In this document: positions 17,465 through 26,956 of the stretch, piece after piece
How positions within the stretch are numbered: the stretch's first letter is position 1
Layout: every line of letters begins with the position of its first letter
Assembly (NCBI RefSeq): GCF_001580615.1
Contig: NZ_LHZC01000056.1
Span: 62,001-126,000, forward strand
Direction of reading: 5' to 3'
Origin: Acetobacter malorum
GTDB lineage: Bacteria > Pseudomonadota > Alphaproteobacteria > Acetobacterales > Acetobacteraceae
Length of the DNA stretch: 64,000 bases
Program-made: the position numbers and the translations under genes
Notes under the pieces: model-generated
Databases searched by the model: none
Seen by the model: only the letters and a program-made list of their open reading frames with translations
What the model was told of the DNA's origin: nothing

Positions 17465-17962
17465 ATGAAAATGCGTTTTCGTGCCGGCTGTGTCGCTGCA
17501 ATGCTGGGTGGTCTGGCCCTCTCCGGCCCTGTTCTGGCGGAAGATCGGGATCCTGACAAATCTCTACCCGGCCAGAAAGACGCCCAGAGCGATATCACCA
17601 TTACCGACACCAGCATGCAATTCATCAAGGGTGAAAACCGCATGGCAGGCGTTTATTTTACAATCGCAAATAATGGCGGCAATGCGCATCTGATGACCGA
17701 TGTCCGGTCTTCCGCATGTCGGACGCTGGTTGGCCACCATTCTGATCAGGAAAGCACGCCGGGCACATTGTCCCTGTTCACGCACCTATCCTTACCCGCG
17801 CATACAACTCTGGTGTTTCCGCGTGGGGGGTATCATCTGCTGTGCCTGGACCCGGACGCTTCTGTCCAGCCGGGGCAGGACGTTACCTTTACCTTCAGCT
17901 TTCTGGGCGGTTCATCCAAAAGCGTCGCAATCAAGCTGGATCAGGCTCAGCCTGCCCCTTGA
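17465..17962 (+). CDS. PCu(A)C-like periplasmic protein with altered metal ligands
   Basis: 165 residues with a signal peptide (cleavage probably after GPVLA, residue 25). The fold matches the PCu(A)C/DUF461 copper chaperone family, which delivers copper to cytochrome oxidase: MAGVYFTIANNGGNAHLMTDVRS, LPAHTTLVFPRGGYHLLCL and a final VTFTFSFLGG strand. In typical members the copper ligands are two His and two Met (H-x10-M ... H-x-M). Here the region is GHHSDQES with no following Met, and the later motif is YHLLC, so the Met ligands are missing and a Cys is present. It may bind metal differently or have lost the function. RBS GGAG lies 6 nt before the ATG. Confidence 0.75.
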   Translation: MKMRFRAGCVAAMLGGLALSGPVLAEDRDPDKSLPGQKDAQSDITITDTSMQFIKGENRMAGVYFTIANNGGNAHLMTDVRSSACRTLVGHHSDQESTPGTLSLFTHLSLPAHTTLVFPRGGYHLLCLDPDASVQPGQDVTFTFSFLGGSSKSVAIKLDQAQPAP

Positions 17963-17973
17963 GGGTGGGATTT

Positions 17974-18026
17974 CTTTTCCTCCCGGCTTATTGCCTCGTT
18001 ATGAGGCATAGGCCGGGAGAGAAAAG
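17974..18026. terminator. Long bidirectional terminator between the PCuAC gene and glpK
   Basis: Extended hairpin: CTTTTCCTCCCGGC (17974-17987) pairs with GCCGGGAG-A-GAAAAG (18012-18026), with a second inner stem GCCTC/GAGGC (17993-17997, 18003-18007). T-rich flanks serve both convergent genes. Confidence 0.8.
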
Positions 18027-18039
18027 AGAATTTTAGACG

Positions 18040-19539
18040 TTAAACTGAGCTCGGGTTTGTCAGGGTCCGTTTTACGGCCTGATGCCAGCCAGCAATCATG
18101 GTCTTGCGCTGTTCATTAGCCATGGAAGGCTTGAAGAGCGAGCCACGGGCCCATTCAGAGGCCAGCGTCTTTTCGTTTTCCCAGACACCAGTTGCCAGTC
18201 CCGCAAGGAACCCTGCGCCCAGAGCCGTGGTCTCAATGTTGCTCGGACGTTCAACATTGACCTGCAGCATGTCGGCCAGGAACTGACAGAACCAGTCATT
18301 GGCTGCCATGCCGCCATCAACGCGCAGGGCCTCAGTCGTCCCTGCCCCGTCCTGTGTCATCGCTGTGACCAGATCGAGTGTCTGATAGGCAACAGATTCC
18401 AGCGCGGCACGCGCAATATGGGCAGCGGTTGCATCAAGCGTCAGACCGCAGATCAGGCCACGGGCATCCGGGTCCCAGTGCGGCGCACCCAGCCCCACAA
18501 AGCCCGGGACCATGTAAACGCCATGGCTGTGCGGTACGCGTGTGGCCATATCGTCTGTCTGCGAGGCATGCGTAATCAGATGCAGGCCATCACGCAGCCA
18601 TTTGATGGCGGCCCCGGCCACAAAAATGGAGCCTTCCAGCGCGTAAGATGTCTTGCCGTTGATACGGTAGGCAATGGTCGTCAGCATCCGGTTTTTGGAG
18701 GTGACGGGCTTTTCACCCGTATTCAGCAGCACAAAGCAGCCAGTGCCATAGGTGGCTTTCGCCATGCCTTGTGAGAAGCAGGCCTGACCGACAACAGCGG
18801 CCTGCTGGTCCCCTGCCATGCCTGCAATGGGGATGGCGCGGCCAAACAGGGCGGGATCGGTCTCACCAAAAATGGTGCTGTTGTCCTTCACTTCTGGCAG
18901 CAGAGCAGCCGGAATACGGAACAGGCGCAGCAGATCATCATCCCACTTCTGGGTATGGATATCGAACAGCAGGGTCCGGGCCGCATTGGTAATATCCGTT
19001 GCATGCACTTTGCCGCCGGTCAGACGCCAGAGCAGGAAGGAATCAATGGTGCCGAACGCCAGTTCGCCTTTTTCCGCTCTGGCTCGTGCGCCGGACACAT
19101 TATCAAGCAGCCAGGCCAGTTTGGTGGCAGAAAAATACGGGTCCAGCAGCAGGCCTGTGCGCTCCCGCACAAGCGCCTCAGCCCCTTCTTCCCGCAGCTT
19201 CTGGCACACCGCTGCCGTGCGGCGATCCTGCCAGACAATAGCGCGATGGATCGGCTTACCGGTTGCGCGTTCCCACACAACAATGGTTTCACGCTGGTTG
19301 GTGATGCCAATCCCGGCAATGCGGCTTGTGCCACCGGCTTTTTCCAGCGCTGCGGTGGCCGTCGCTTTCGCGTCGTTCCAGATATCTTCGGGGCAATGCT
19401 CTACCCAGCCAGGTTCAGGATAGTGCTGAGCAAACTCCTGACGAGCGCTTGAAATTTCCTGGGCATTCCGATCGAACACAATACTGCGCGTAGAGGTCGT
19501 GCCCTGATCAATCGCCAATACGTAATCTTGCTTGCTCAT
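18040..19539 (-). CDS. glpK: Glycerol kinase
   Basis: Phosphorylates glycerol to glycerol 3-phosphate in the cytosol. FGGY-family kinase of 499 residues. The phosphate-binding [15 protein letters not shown] lies at the N-terminus, YWLLD-type [25 protein letters not shown] gives the FGGY core, and the glycerol-kinase signature [11 protein letters not shown] and the second ATPase motif [18 protein letters not shown] follow. It is the last gene of the glp cluster, behind glpF with a 27-nt gap and ended by the long hairpin at 17974-18026. Confidence 0.97.
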   Translation of the reverse strand: MSKQDYVLAIDQGTTSTRSIVFDRNAQEISSARQEFAQHYPEPGWVEHCPEDIWNDAKATATAALEKAGGTSRIAGIGITNQRETIVVWERATGKPIHRAIVWQDRRTAAVCQKLREEGAEALVRERTGLLLDPYFSATKLAWLLDNVSGARARAEKGELAFGTIDSFLLWRLTGGKVHATDITNAARTLLFDIHTQKWDDDLLRLFRIPAALLPEVKDNSTIFGETDPALFGRAIPIAGMAGDQQAAVVGQACFSQGMAKATYGTGCFVLLNTGEKPVTSKNRMLTTIAYRINGKTSYALEGSIFVAGAAIKWLRDGLHLITHASQTDDMATRVPHSHGVYMVPGFVGLGAPHWDPDARGLICGLTLDATAAHIARAALESVAYQTLDLVTAMTQDGAGTTEALRVDGGMAANDWFCQFLADMLQVNVERPSNIETTALGAGFLAGLATGVWENEKTLASEWARGSLFKPSMANEQRKTMIAGWHQAVKRTLTNPSSV

Positions 19540-19566
19540 CGCACGTTATCCTTATGGCTGGAGCAA

Positions 19567-20391
19567 TTAATCTTGAGCAACGTCAGGCTGCCGTGCCCGA
19601 ACGATCGCTGGCATGAAGGGTTTGACAACCCCCTGATAGAACCCGGCCCCCACTACACCGCCCAGAAGCGGTCCGGCAACCGGCACCCACCAGTAATTTC
19701 CAGGAGACGGGAACGCTGCTTCCCCCCACCCGGCAAAATAACAGAACAGCCGTGGCCCGAAATCACGTGCCGGATTGATGGCCCATGCTTCCAGATAGCC
19801 AGCGGAAGCGCCAATTGTGGCCACAAGCAGGCCGATAATCAGCGCGCCCGAGTTCGCTTGCGGCGCCTGCGTGTTGTATTCACACGTCACTGCAAAAATC
19901 CCCAGCAGCAGCATGGCGGTCAGGATGGTTTCATCCACAAAGGCATGCATCGGCGTGATGAAATCGCCCGGATGGGTGAAGAAGACGCCAGCCGCGGCCC
20001 CGTCATGCCGCCAGTCCAGATGGTTGACGGCAGCATAATGCGCGATAACGGGCGAGAAGAGCGTGTAAACAATCACCGCGCCCAGAAAGCCGCCCACAAC
20101 CTGCGCTGCCCAATAGGGCACAACTTTTTTCCATGAAAAACCACGATAACAGGCCAGTGCCAGTGTTACCGCAGGGTTGGCGTGCGTGCCTGAGACTGCG
20201 CCCGTGACGTAAATAGCAACCGTCACGCCCAGTCCCCAGACAATGCAGACGCCCCAATACGCCATTTTATAGGGGCTGGGGTCGTAGAGCGAATACATCG
20301 CTGCTACGGAATCCCCAAAAACAATAATGATAAAGACCGCAATGCATTCAGCGATCAGTTCGCCAATCAAGGCGCGTTGGGTGGTTGTCAT
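19567..20391 (-). CDS. glpF: Glycerol uptake facilitator (aquaglyceroporin)
   Basis: Membrane channel for passive glycerol entry. MIP family, 274 residues, six hydrophobic segments. Both half-helix NPA boxes are present: GTHANPAVTLAL (NPA at 72-74) and AINPARDFGPRLF near 215; the Asp after NPAR is the mark of glycerol-conducting members. Entry is coupled to trapping by GlpK, the next gene. Confidence 0.96.
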   Translation of the reverse strand: MTTTQRALIGELIAECIAVFIIIVFGDSVAAMYSLYDPSPYKMAYWGVCIVWGLGVTVAIYVTGAVSGTHANPAVTLALACYRGFSWKKVVPYWAAQVVGGFLGAVIVYTLFSPVIAHYAAVNHLDWRHDGAAAGVFFTHPGDFITPMHAFVDETILTAMLLLGIFAVTCEYNTQAPQANSGALIIGLLVATIGASAGYLEAWAINPARDFGPRLFCYFAGWGEAAFPSPGNYWWVPVAGPLLGGVVGAGFYQGVVKPFMPAIVRARQPDVAQD

Positions 20392-20445
20392 ACTTTCCTC
20401 TTTTTTGTTTTTTTATTTGGAAAGAGATGGCTGGAGATTAAAAAA

Positions 20446-21966
20446 TCAGGCTACCTTCTTCTTTACATAATCGGCAACAGCGTTCTTTTCAGCATCGTTC
20501 AGATGCAGGCCCATTTTGCTGCGACGCCACAGAACATCTTCCGGTGCGCGCGCCCATTCCTTACCGATGAGGTAATCGACTTCACGCGTGGTCAAATCGC
20601 CACCCAGAAGCTCACCCATGTCCTGCATGGAGGCTGCCTCACCGATAATCTCATAAGCCCGGCTTCCATAATTGCGCATCAGGCGCCATGCAAGCTGTTC
20701 CGGCAGCCAGGGCGCTGCGCGACGCAGGCGTGCCAGTGCGCCAGCAAAGCCTCCCTCCCCAATATCACCACCCGGAAGCACTTCGCTGGCGGTCCAGCTT
20801 GCCCCGGCAACGACCGGCAGAACTGGAGCCAGTTTTTCCAGAGCATGCTCAGCCAGCTTGCGGTAGGTGGTGATTTTGCCACCAAAGATGGAGAGCAGCG
20901 GCGCGCCGTCTGTGGTGTCCAGATCCAGCACATAATCCCGTGTAACGGCAGACGCATTGGCGGAGGCATCGTCATACAGCGGACGCAGGCCAGCATAGCT
21001 CCAGACGACGTCGCTTTCTTTAACCTCTGTCTGGAAATAGCGGTTCACGCTTTCACACAGATAGGTCACCTCATCCGGTGCGATGCCGACGGTGCCGGGG
21101 GCTTCCTTCCACGGAATATCTGTGGTGCCGATCAGCGTATAATTCTGCTCATATGGGATAGCGAACACGATACGCTTGTCCGGGTTCTGGAAGATGTAAG
21201 CCTGCGGGCCTTCAAACACGCGCGGGACAATAATGTGACTACCCTTGACCAGACGCACAGATTTGGAATTGGGAATTTGCAGGGTCTCAGAAAGCAGCTT
21301 GGCAACCCATGGCCCGGCCGCATTAACCAGCGCACGGGCGCGCACCGTGCTGGTTGTGCCGGTTACGCGATCTTCCAGAACAGCTTCCCAGACGCCATTG
21401 ACCCGGTCCGCTTTGATCAGACGGGTCCGGGTGCGAATTTCAGCACCACGTTCAGCAGCATCCAGCGCATTCAGCACAACCAGACGGCTATCCTGCACCC
21501 AGCCATCTGAATACACGAAGCCTTTGGTGTATTCAGGCTTGAGCGGACGACCGGAGGAATGCGTCCGGAAATCAACGGCGCGGGACTTGGGCAGCGTCAT
21601 GTTGGACGCCAGATGGTCATACAGGAACAAGCCTGCTTTGAGCATCCATGCCGGGCGCACCAGCTTGGAGTGCGGCAGTACGAAACGCATCGGCCACATA
21701 ATGTGCGGCGCCATAGCCAGCAGGCGTTCACGTTCTGTCAGTGCTTCACGCACCAGACGGAATTCATAATATTCCAGATACCGCAGGCCGCCGTGAATCA
21801 GCTTGGTGCTGGCGGAAGAGGTATAGCTTGCCAGATCATCCTGTTCGACGAGCAGAACCGAGGCCCCGCGTCCAACAGCATCGCGCGCAATACCCGCGCC
21901 GTTAACGCCGCCACCAACAATCAGAAGATCATAGGGCTGTGCAGGAGAAGGAGCGGAATCTGACAT
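20446..21966 (-). CDS. glpD: Glycerol-3-phosphate dehydrogenase (FAD, membrane-associated)
   Basis: Oxidises glycerol 3-phosphate to dihydroxyacetone phosphate and passes electrons to the quinone pool at the inner membrane. 506 residues from the ATG at 21966, preceded by GGAAG at a 5-6 nt distance; a TTG four codons earlier lies inside that site. FAD-binding LLIVGGGVNGAGIARDAVGRG lies at residues 14-34. Other family signatures are STKLIHGGLRYLE, LVNAAGPW and IFGGKITTYRKLAE. The C-terminal domain ends in a basic KKKVA. First structural gene of the cluster, 94 nt behind glpR. Confidence 0.97.
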   Translation of the reverse strand: MSDSAPSPAQPYDLLIVGGGVNGAGIARDAVGRGASVLLVEQDDLASYTSSASTKLIHGGLRYLEYYEFRLVREALTERERLLAMAPHIMWPMRFVLPHSKLVRPAWMLKAGLFLYDHLASNMTLPKSRAVDFRTHSSGRPLKPEYTKGFVYSDGWVQDSRLVVLNALDAAERGAEIRTRTRLIKADRVNGVWEAVLEDRVTGTTSTVRARALVNAAGPWVAKLLSETLQIPNSKSVRLVKGSHIIVPRVFEGPQAYIFQNPDKRIVFAIPYEQNYTLIGTTDIPWKEAPGTVGIAPDEVTYLCESVNRYFQTEVKESDVVWSYAGLRPLYDDASANASAVTRDYVLDLDTTDGAPLLSIFGGKITTYRKLAEHALEKLAPVLPVVAGASWTASEVLPGGDIGEGGFAGALARLRRAAPWLPEQLAWRLMRNYGSRAYEIIGEAASMQDMGELLGGDLTTREVDYLIGKEWARAPEDVLWRRSKMGLHLNDAEKNAVADYVKKKVA

Positions 21967-22022
21967 TTTTTCTTCCAATTACACCAAAACGGGACACTGG
22001 CCTTATTCGTATCCGAAAATGT

Positions 22023-22041
22023 AAGCCAAAAACAATGGCTT
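22023..22041 (-). terminator. Weak hairpin behind glpR
   Basis: Stem AAGCCA/TGGCTT (22023-22028, 22036-22041) with a 7-nt loop, in the 94-nt gap between glpR and glpD. On the minus strand it is followed by ACATTTTC. It could attenuate read-through from recQ-glpR into glpD or be part of the glpD operator region. Confidence 0.35.
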
Positions 22042-22060
22042 TAATGTGACGAAAATCGGC

Positions 22061-22864
22061 TCAGAAATCCTTTTTCATTTTCTTTTCCGAAAATTGGCTT
22101 TCGTTTGCGATATGCAGACAAACACCAGCCTCTTTTAGAATAGCGCGGATACCCTCAGGGGGTGCCTGGTCGGTATAGAACGCGCTAACCTCGGAAATGT
22201 GCCCGACGCGGGCCATTGGGCGGCGTCTGAACTTTGTGTGATCAGCCAGCAGAAAGACAGTGCGTGAGTTTCGGATGATGGCCTGCGCGGCAGTAATTTC
22301 ATCCACATCGAAGTCCAGCAGTGTGCCGTCCTCATCAATGCCACTGATGCCAATCACACCAAAATCAGCCCGATACTGCTCGATCATGGCTGCGGCAGCT
22401 GGCCCGACAATGCCTCCATCACGGAGTCTTACCGTGCCACCTGCAATCACAACATTGCACTCAGGGGCCGGGGTCAGCAGGGTGGCGACATGAATATTGT
22501 TGGTGATGACGCGCAGGGCTCTGTGCATCCGCAGGGAGCGGGCAAAGGCCTCGGTCGTGGTGCCGATATTGATAAACAGGGAGGCGCCATCCGGGATGGC
22601 CGCCGCAGCACGCTCTCCAATGGCTTCTTTCTGTGAGAGATTGAGAATCTGACGGTCAGAATACGCAATATTTTCTGCAAAAGAGAGCGCACTGGCTCCC
22701 CCATGATGCCGGGCTAAAGCACCTTCTGCCGCCATGCTGTTCACATCGCGCCGGACAGTCTGCACCGTGACATGCAGGACTTTCGCCAGATCTTCATTCG
22801 CCACGTAGCCCTGCTGCTGCACAAACTGCAGGATCCGGGCGCGCCTTTCGTCAACGGAGGCCAT
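22061..22864 (-). CDS. glpR: DeoR-family transcriptional repressor GlpR
   Basis: Repressor of glycerol metabolism genes, relieved by glycerol 3-phosphate in studied homologues. 267 residues. The N-terminal DeoR helix-turn-helix is RRARILQFVQQQGYVANEDLAKVLHVTVQTVRRDVN (about 8-43). The sugar-phosphate sensor domain follows (FINIGTTTEAFARSL, CNVVIAGGTVRLRDGGIVGP, DFGVIGISGIDEDGTLLDFD, VFLLADHTKF). The assignment as GlpR rests on the DeoR type and its position ahead of glpD, glpF and glpK. Its ATG lies 1 nt after the recQ stop. Confidence 0.88.
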   Translation of the reverse strand: MASVDERRARILQFVQQQGYVANEDLAKVLHVTVQTVRRDVNSMAAEGALARHHGGASALSFAENIAYSDRQILNLSQKEAIGERAAAAIPDGASLFINIGTTTEAFARSLRMHRALRVITNNIHVATLLTPAPECNVVIAGGTVRLRDGGIVGPAAAAMIEQYRADFGVIGISGIDEDGTLLDFDVDEITAAQAIIRNSRTVFLLADHTKFRRRPMARVGHISEVSAFYTDQAPPEGIRAILKEAGVCLHIANESQFSEKKMKKDF

Positions 22865-22865
22865 G

Positions 22866-24755
22866 TTATACTCCCTGTGCGGTCTTCAGAACCGCCAGAA
22901 CGGCTTCCCCATAGCGCTCCAGCTTGGAACGACCAACGCCCTTCACTTCCCCGAGTTCAGCAAGGCTGGTCGGCATACCCAGCGCAATGTCCCGCAAGGC
23001 GGAATCATGGAAGATCACATAAGGCGGAATTTCCTGCTCCCGCGCCTCATCCAGCCGCCAGCTCCGGAGGGCGGCAAACACAGCCTGCTTTTCTTCCGGC
23101 AGCTCAGCCAGCGTTTCCGGTGTGCGGCTGCGGCTGGCTGCTTTTTCCAGTTCCTGCGTGGCGTCGGCCCGCAGACTGACAGGCTCTTCGCCGCGTAGAA
23201 TGGGCCGCGCGACCTCCTGATTAAGGGCGAGGCCGCTATATTGCCCTTCGCTCCGCAAGGCGCCGCGGGCAATGAGCTGCCGCCCAACGCCGCGCCAGAA
23301 CGGCTCACTCTTGTCTTTCCCAATGCCCCAGACAGACAGCGTGTCATGATGGTTGCGCTCAACAGCATCCGTCAGCTTGCCGCGTAGCACGGCGATGATA
23401 TGCAGCGCGCCAAATCTCTGACCCGTGCGATAGACGGTGGACAGAAATTTTCTGGCAGCATCCGTGCCGTCAAAGGTCACAACGGGATAACGGCAGTTAT
23501 CGCAGTGCCCGCATGGGCCTTCCAGCGTTTCGCCAAAACAGTGCAGCAACGCTCGTGTCCGGCAGCCGGTTGTTTCCGTCAGGGCAATCATGGCTTCCAG
23601 ACGGCTGCGCATAATGCGTTTTTCACTGTCCGGCGCAATGGACTGGTCCAGCCAGTAGCGGGCGCGGGCCATATCCTCGCCCCCATAAAGCAGCACGGTT
23701 TCAGACGGCAGGCCATCACGCCCTGCCCGTCCGATCTGCTGATAATAGGCTTCCGGAGAGCCGGGCATATCGAGGTGGATCACAGCCCGCACATCGGGGC
23801 GGTCAATCCCCATCCCGAACGCGACCGTCGCCACAATCACAATCGGCTCACCTGAGCGGAACCGCAACAAGGCTGCTCGCTTCTCAATCGGGGAAAGCCC
23901 GGCGTGGAAAGCCAGCGCTGTCCAGCCCTTATCCCGCAGGGCTGAGGCAATGCGCTCAGTCCGGGCGCGGCTGCCACAATAGACGATACAGGCTTCGTCC
24001 CTATGCCGCTCAAGAACAGCCGTGAGCTGCCGCATTTCCGAGGCTTTGGGGAGAGCCGCTATATTGAGGTTTGACCGATGGAAGCTGGAAACCAGCACTT
24101 CGGCATGCGGCATATCCAGCGCGGTAAGAATATCTTCCCGCGTGCGCTCGTCCGCTGTCGCAGTAAGCGCAATGCGTGGCACGTTTGGAAAATGTTTGGG
24201 GAGCGAGGCCAGCGCGCGATATTCCGGCCGGAATTCATGGCCCCACGCGGAAATACAATGGGCTTCGTCAATCGCAATGACGGAAATGGGTTGCCGTGTC
24301 AGCCGCTCCAGCGTGCCGGGGGAAAGCAAACGTTCCGGCGAGACATACAGCAGGTCAACACGTCCGGCGGCCAGATCTGAACGGATTTTTGCGGCTTCAT
24401 CCCCTTCCAGCTCGGAATGGAGTGCTGCGGCATTAATGCCGAGCTGCCGTAGCCCGGCCACCTGATCATCCATCAGGGCAATCAGGGGAGAAATGACCAG
24501 CCCCATGCCGGGGCGGCAGAGGGAGGGAACCTGATAACAGACGCTTTTCCCGCCGCCTGTCGGCATCAGGACAAGGGCGTCCCGGCCTTCCATAACGCAC
24601 TCGACCGCCTGCCCCTGCAGGCTCCGAAAATCGGGAAAGCCGAAAACGGCGTGCAGAACGTCTTTCGGGCTGGTGCCCACAAACCGGTCACGCCCCCCCG
24701 TATCCCGCGGCAGAGCAGGAGCCGGAGGTGTCATGTCGGTTTGTATCTCAGTCAT
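22866..24755 (-). CDS. recQ: ATP-dependent DNA helicase RecQ
   Basis: 3'-5' DNA helicase of recombination and replication repair. 629 residues. Walker A MPTGGGKS (65-72), DEAH box IDEAHCISAWGHEFRPEY (about 164), motif VI YYQQIGRAGRDG. The RecQ-C zinc site is visible (CRTRALLHCFGE, then CGHCDNC). A C-terminal HRDC domain follows (LRDIALGMPTSLAELGEVKGVGRSKLERYGEAVLAVL). It is flanked by an OmpA-like lipoprotein gene 6 nt upstream and by glpR 1 nt downstream, an apparently tight operon of unrelated functions. Confidence 0.96.
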   Translation of the reverse strand: MTEIQTDMTPPAPALPRDTGGRDRFVGTSPKDVLHAVFGFPDFRSLQGQAVECVMEGRDALVLMPTGGGKSVCYQVPSLCRPGMGLVISPLIALMDDQVAGLRQLGINAAALHSELEGDEAAKIRSDLAAGRVDLLYVSPERLLSPGTLERLTRQPISVIAIDEAHCISAWGHEFRPEYRALASLPKHFPNVPRIALTATADERTREDILTALDMPHAEVLVSSFHRSNLNIAALPKASEMRQLTAVLERHRDEACIVYCGSRARTERIASALRDKGWTALAFHAGLSPIEKRAALLRFRSGEPIVIVATVAFGMGIDRPDVRAVIHLDMPGSPEAYYQQIGRAGRDGLPSETVLLYGGEDMARARYWLDQSIAPDSEKRIMRSRLEAMIALTETTGCRTRALLHCFGETLEGPCGHCDNCRYPVVTFDGTDAARKFLSTVYRTGQRFGALHIIAVLRGKLTDAVERNHHDTLSVWGIGKDKSEPFWRGVGRQLIARGALRSEGQYSGLALNQEVARPILRGEEPVSLRADATQELEKAASRSRTPETLAELPEEKQAVFAALRSWRLDEAREQEIPPYVIFHDSALRDIALGMPTSLAELGEVKGVGRSKLERYGEAVLAVLKTAQGV

Positions 24756-24761
24756 AGAAAA

Positions 24762-25139
24762 TCAGGGACTGACCAGTTCAATTTCCACACGACGCGCACC
24801 GACAGTCATGCCTTCGCCATTGCTGGGAGCGCGGGGTGTCTGGCGAATACGGTCTCCGGAGACACCATCTTCATGCAAGGTTTCCGCCACCAGTTTGGCG
24901 CGCTGAATGGCAATCAGAGCGTCGGCGGAAAGATCACCCCCAGCGGCGGCATAACCTTCAACCTGCACAATGCTGCCGGGGTGGCTTTCTGCCTTCCGCG
25001 CGGCTTCCGCAATCACGTTTCTGGCCGTGTCATTCAGTTCCACAGACTGGTTGGAAAAGAAGACAACATATTTACGCGCAGGCTGAGAGGCGCACGCAGC
25101 AAGAATGGACAGGCCCAGAAGAGGCAGCAGACGACGCAT
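24762..25139 (-). CDS. OmpA-domain lipoprotein
   Basis: Small outer-membrane lipoprotein with a peptidoglycan-binding OmpA-like domain. The start at 25139 gives MRRLLPLLGLSILAACASQ, with the lipobox LAAC (Cys at residue 16), and GGGGA 9 nt upstream. The 125-residue protein shows the OmpA pattern VVFFSNQSVELNDTARNVIAEAA, VQVEGYAAAGGDLSADALIAIQRAKLVAETL and a final RRVEIEL. The peptidoglycan-contacting Asp region is weakly kept (GYAAAGGD). The role is presumably structural. It precedes recQ on the same strand. Confidence 0.8.
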   Translation of the reverse strand: MRRLLPLLGLSILAACASQPARKYVVFFSNQSVELNDTARNVIAEAARKAESHPGSIVQVEGYAAAGGDLSADALIAIQRAKLVAETLHEDGVSGDRIRQTPRAPSNGEGMTVGARRVEIELVSP

Positions 25140-25260
25140 GATGATTATCCCCAATACGATAAAAAGACGCTCAAAGTAATTTTACAAATCTGCCTGCAAA
25201 ACTTTCGGGAAGCCAACAGTTTTCGCGCTCTGCGAATACAAAGGTCTCTCCGTCTGCTGC

Positions 25261-26955
25261 TCAGGCGGCTGCGGCCGTTGCAACCCCGCCGGACAGACGC
25301 CAGATCCGGTCCAGTGTTTCCACGCCAGTCAGACGGTGTGCAATCAGGATCACGGTCCGGCCTTCTGTCACGGTATTAAGCGTGCGCAGGAAGTCCTGCT
25401 CAGTTTGCGCATCAAGGCCGGTGGCCGGTTCATCCAGAATCAGGATAGGAGCCTGCGTCAGCAGGGTTCTGGCCAGTGCGATGCGCCGCCCCTGCCCGCC
25501 CGACAGCTTGATGCCCCCTTCACCCAGCCAGGTATCCAGTCCGTCCGGCAGGGTTTTTACGACGTCGGCAACAGCGGCGTCTTCCAGTGCTTTCCACAGA
25601 TCATCTTCCGTAGCGTCCGGCCGGCCAAGCAGCAGGTTGGCGCGAATACTGTCATCAAACAGATGGGTGGCCTGAGACAGCCAGGCCATGCGACGACGCA
25701 GGGAGTCCGCCTTAATGTGAGAAATCTCTTCCCCACCCAGCGTGATGCTACCAGCTTCCGGCACTGCGGCTTTAAGAAGTAGTGCGGCAAGGCTCGATTT
25801 CCCAACGCCTGAAGGGCCAAGAATGGCAACCCGTGCTCCTGCGGGGATATCCAGCGTCAGCCCATCAAACACCAGCGGGCGATCAGGAGCCCAGCGGAAT
25901 TTCACGCCTTCCAGATGAATATGCGTATCTTCCGGTGCATCGGTCTGCGCCGCAATCTGTGTGGCGTTAGGAGTGCTGACGGCAACCTCCACAACACGCC
26001 GCGCCGCAGCACCCATCACACCGGCTTGCAGGCCAGCCCGTGTCAGCGCTCCAGCACTTTCAAAAGCAGCAACAGTCAGAAATAAAATGCCCACAGCAGC
26101 CAGTGCGGAAATATGAAGAGAAAGCGCTCCGGCCGCAGCGAGCAGCACCAGAAAAATTGCTGCCTGCCCGCAGAGAAAGGCAGAGGCATTGGCATAAGCC
26201 GCCCGACGCGCCAGCCGCATTTGGCCCGCAAGGAGTGCGGCATCATCTGCCTGTACATGAGAGAGAATGCGTCCCTCTGCCCCAAAAGCGCGGATTTCCC
26301 GCAGGCCGCCAACCAGATCAAGCACCCCAATGCGCAAGGCTGCGAGGTTTTTCCCCAGACGCTCCCCTTCCGCCCGGCCAGATTTAGCAATCAGGTAAGG
26401 CACAAGGAACGCGGAACACGCAAAGAGCACACCCACCAGCACGCCCAACACAACACTCTGCCGCCCAAGCTGAATCACCAGAATGGGCAGCGTCAGGCAT
26501 GCACAGGCAAACGGCACCAGAATGCGCAGATACAGTCCATCCAGTGTGCCGATGTCTGACACAAGGCGGGAGAGCATGTCGCCCGCACGCCGGAACCCGA
26601 GCCCGGCAGCAGCACCCTGCGCCAGAGAATGGAAAAACCAGACACGCAGATCAGCCAGTGCACGGAACATGGCATCATGCGCAAAAAGCCGTTCGGCATA
26701 GCGCAGAATCACACGCCCGCCGCCAATCCAGCGCAACAGCGCGGTTGTGATAACAACTTCCCCCAGCACGCTGCTGGCCAGACGCAGCCCGGAGGCCTGC
26801 ATGAGCACCAGCCCAAGGCAAAGGGCGATCAGCGCCAGCATGGCACCAATAATCAACCGGGGCGCCTGCCGATGCCACAGCCTCAGAATGCGCAAAATGG
26901 CCTGACGGTCCGTCAAAGCGGGTGTGCTGCCGTCTGTCTGGTCTGAAGTTTTCAT
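25261..26955 (-). CDS. cydC: Thiol reductant ABC exporter subunit CydC
   Basis: One half of the CydDC heterodimer, which exports glutathione/cysteine (and affects heme) and is needed for cytochrome bd assembly. The start at 26955 lies 1 nt after the cydD stop; the longer in-frame extension lies wholly inside cydD. 564 residues: six-helix transmembrane domain (1-330), Walker A GPSGVGKSS (about 380), signature LSGGQGRRIALARTLL, Walker B LILDEPATGLD. An ATPase-domain fusion exporter. No cytochrome bd oxidase genes are in the window. Confidence 0.92.
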   Translation of the reverse strand: MKTSDQTDGSTPALTDRQAILRILRLWHRQAPRLIIGAMLALIALCLGLVLMQASGLRLASSVLGEVVITTALLRWIGGGRVILRYAERLFAHDAMFRALADLRVWFFHSLAQGAAAGLGFRRAGDMLSRLVSDIGTLDGLYLRILVPFACACLTLPILVIQLGRQSVVLGVLVGVLFACSAFLVPYLIAKSGRAEGERLGKNLAALRIGVLDLVGGLREIRAFGAEGRILSHVQADDAALLAGQMRLARRAAYANASAFLCGQAAIFLVLLAAAGALSLHISALAAVGILFLTVAAFESAGALTRAGLQAGVMGAAARRVVEVAVSTPNATQIAAQTDAPEDTHIHLEGVKFRWAPDRPLVFDGLTLDIPAGARVAILGPSGVGKSSLAALLLKAAVPEAGSITLGGEEISHIKADSLRRRMAWLSQATHLFDDSIRANLLLGRPDATEDDLWKALEDAAVADVVKTLPDGLDTWLGEGGIKLSGGQGRRIALARTLLTQAPILILDEPATGLDAQTEQDFLRTLNTVTEGRTVILIAHRLTGVETLDRIWRLSGGVATAAAA

Positions 26956-26956
26956 C

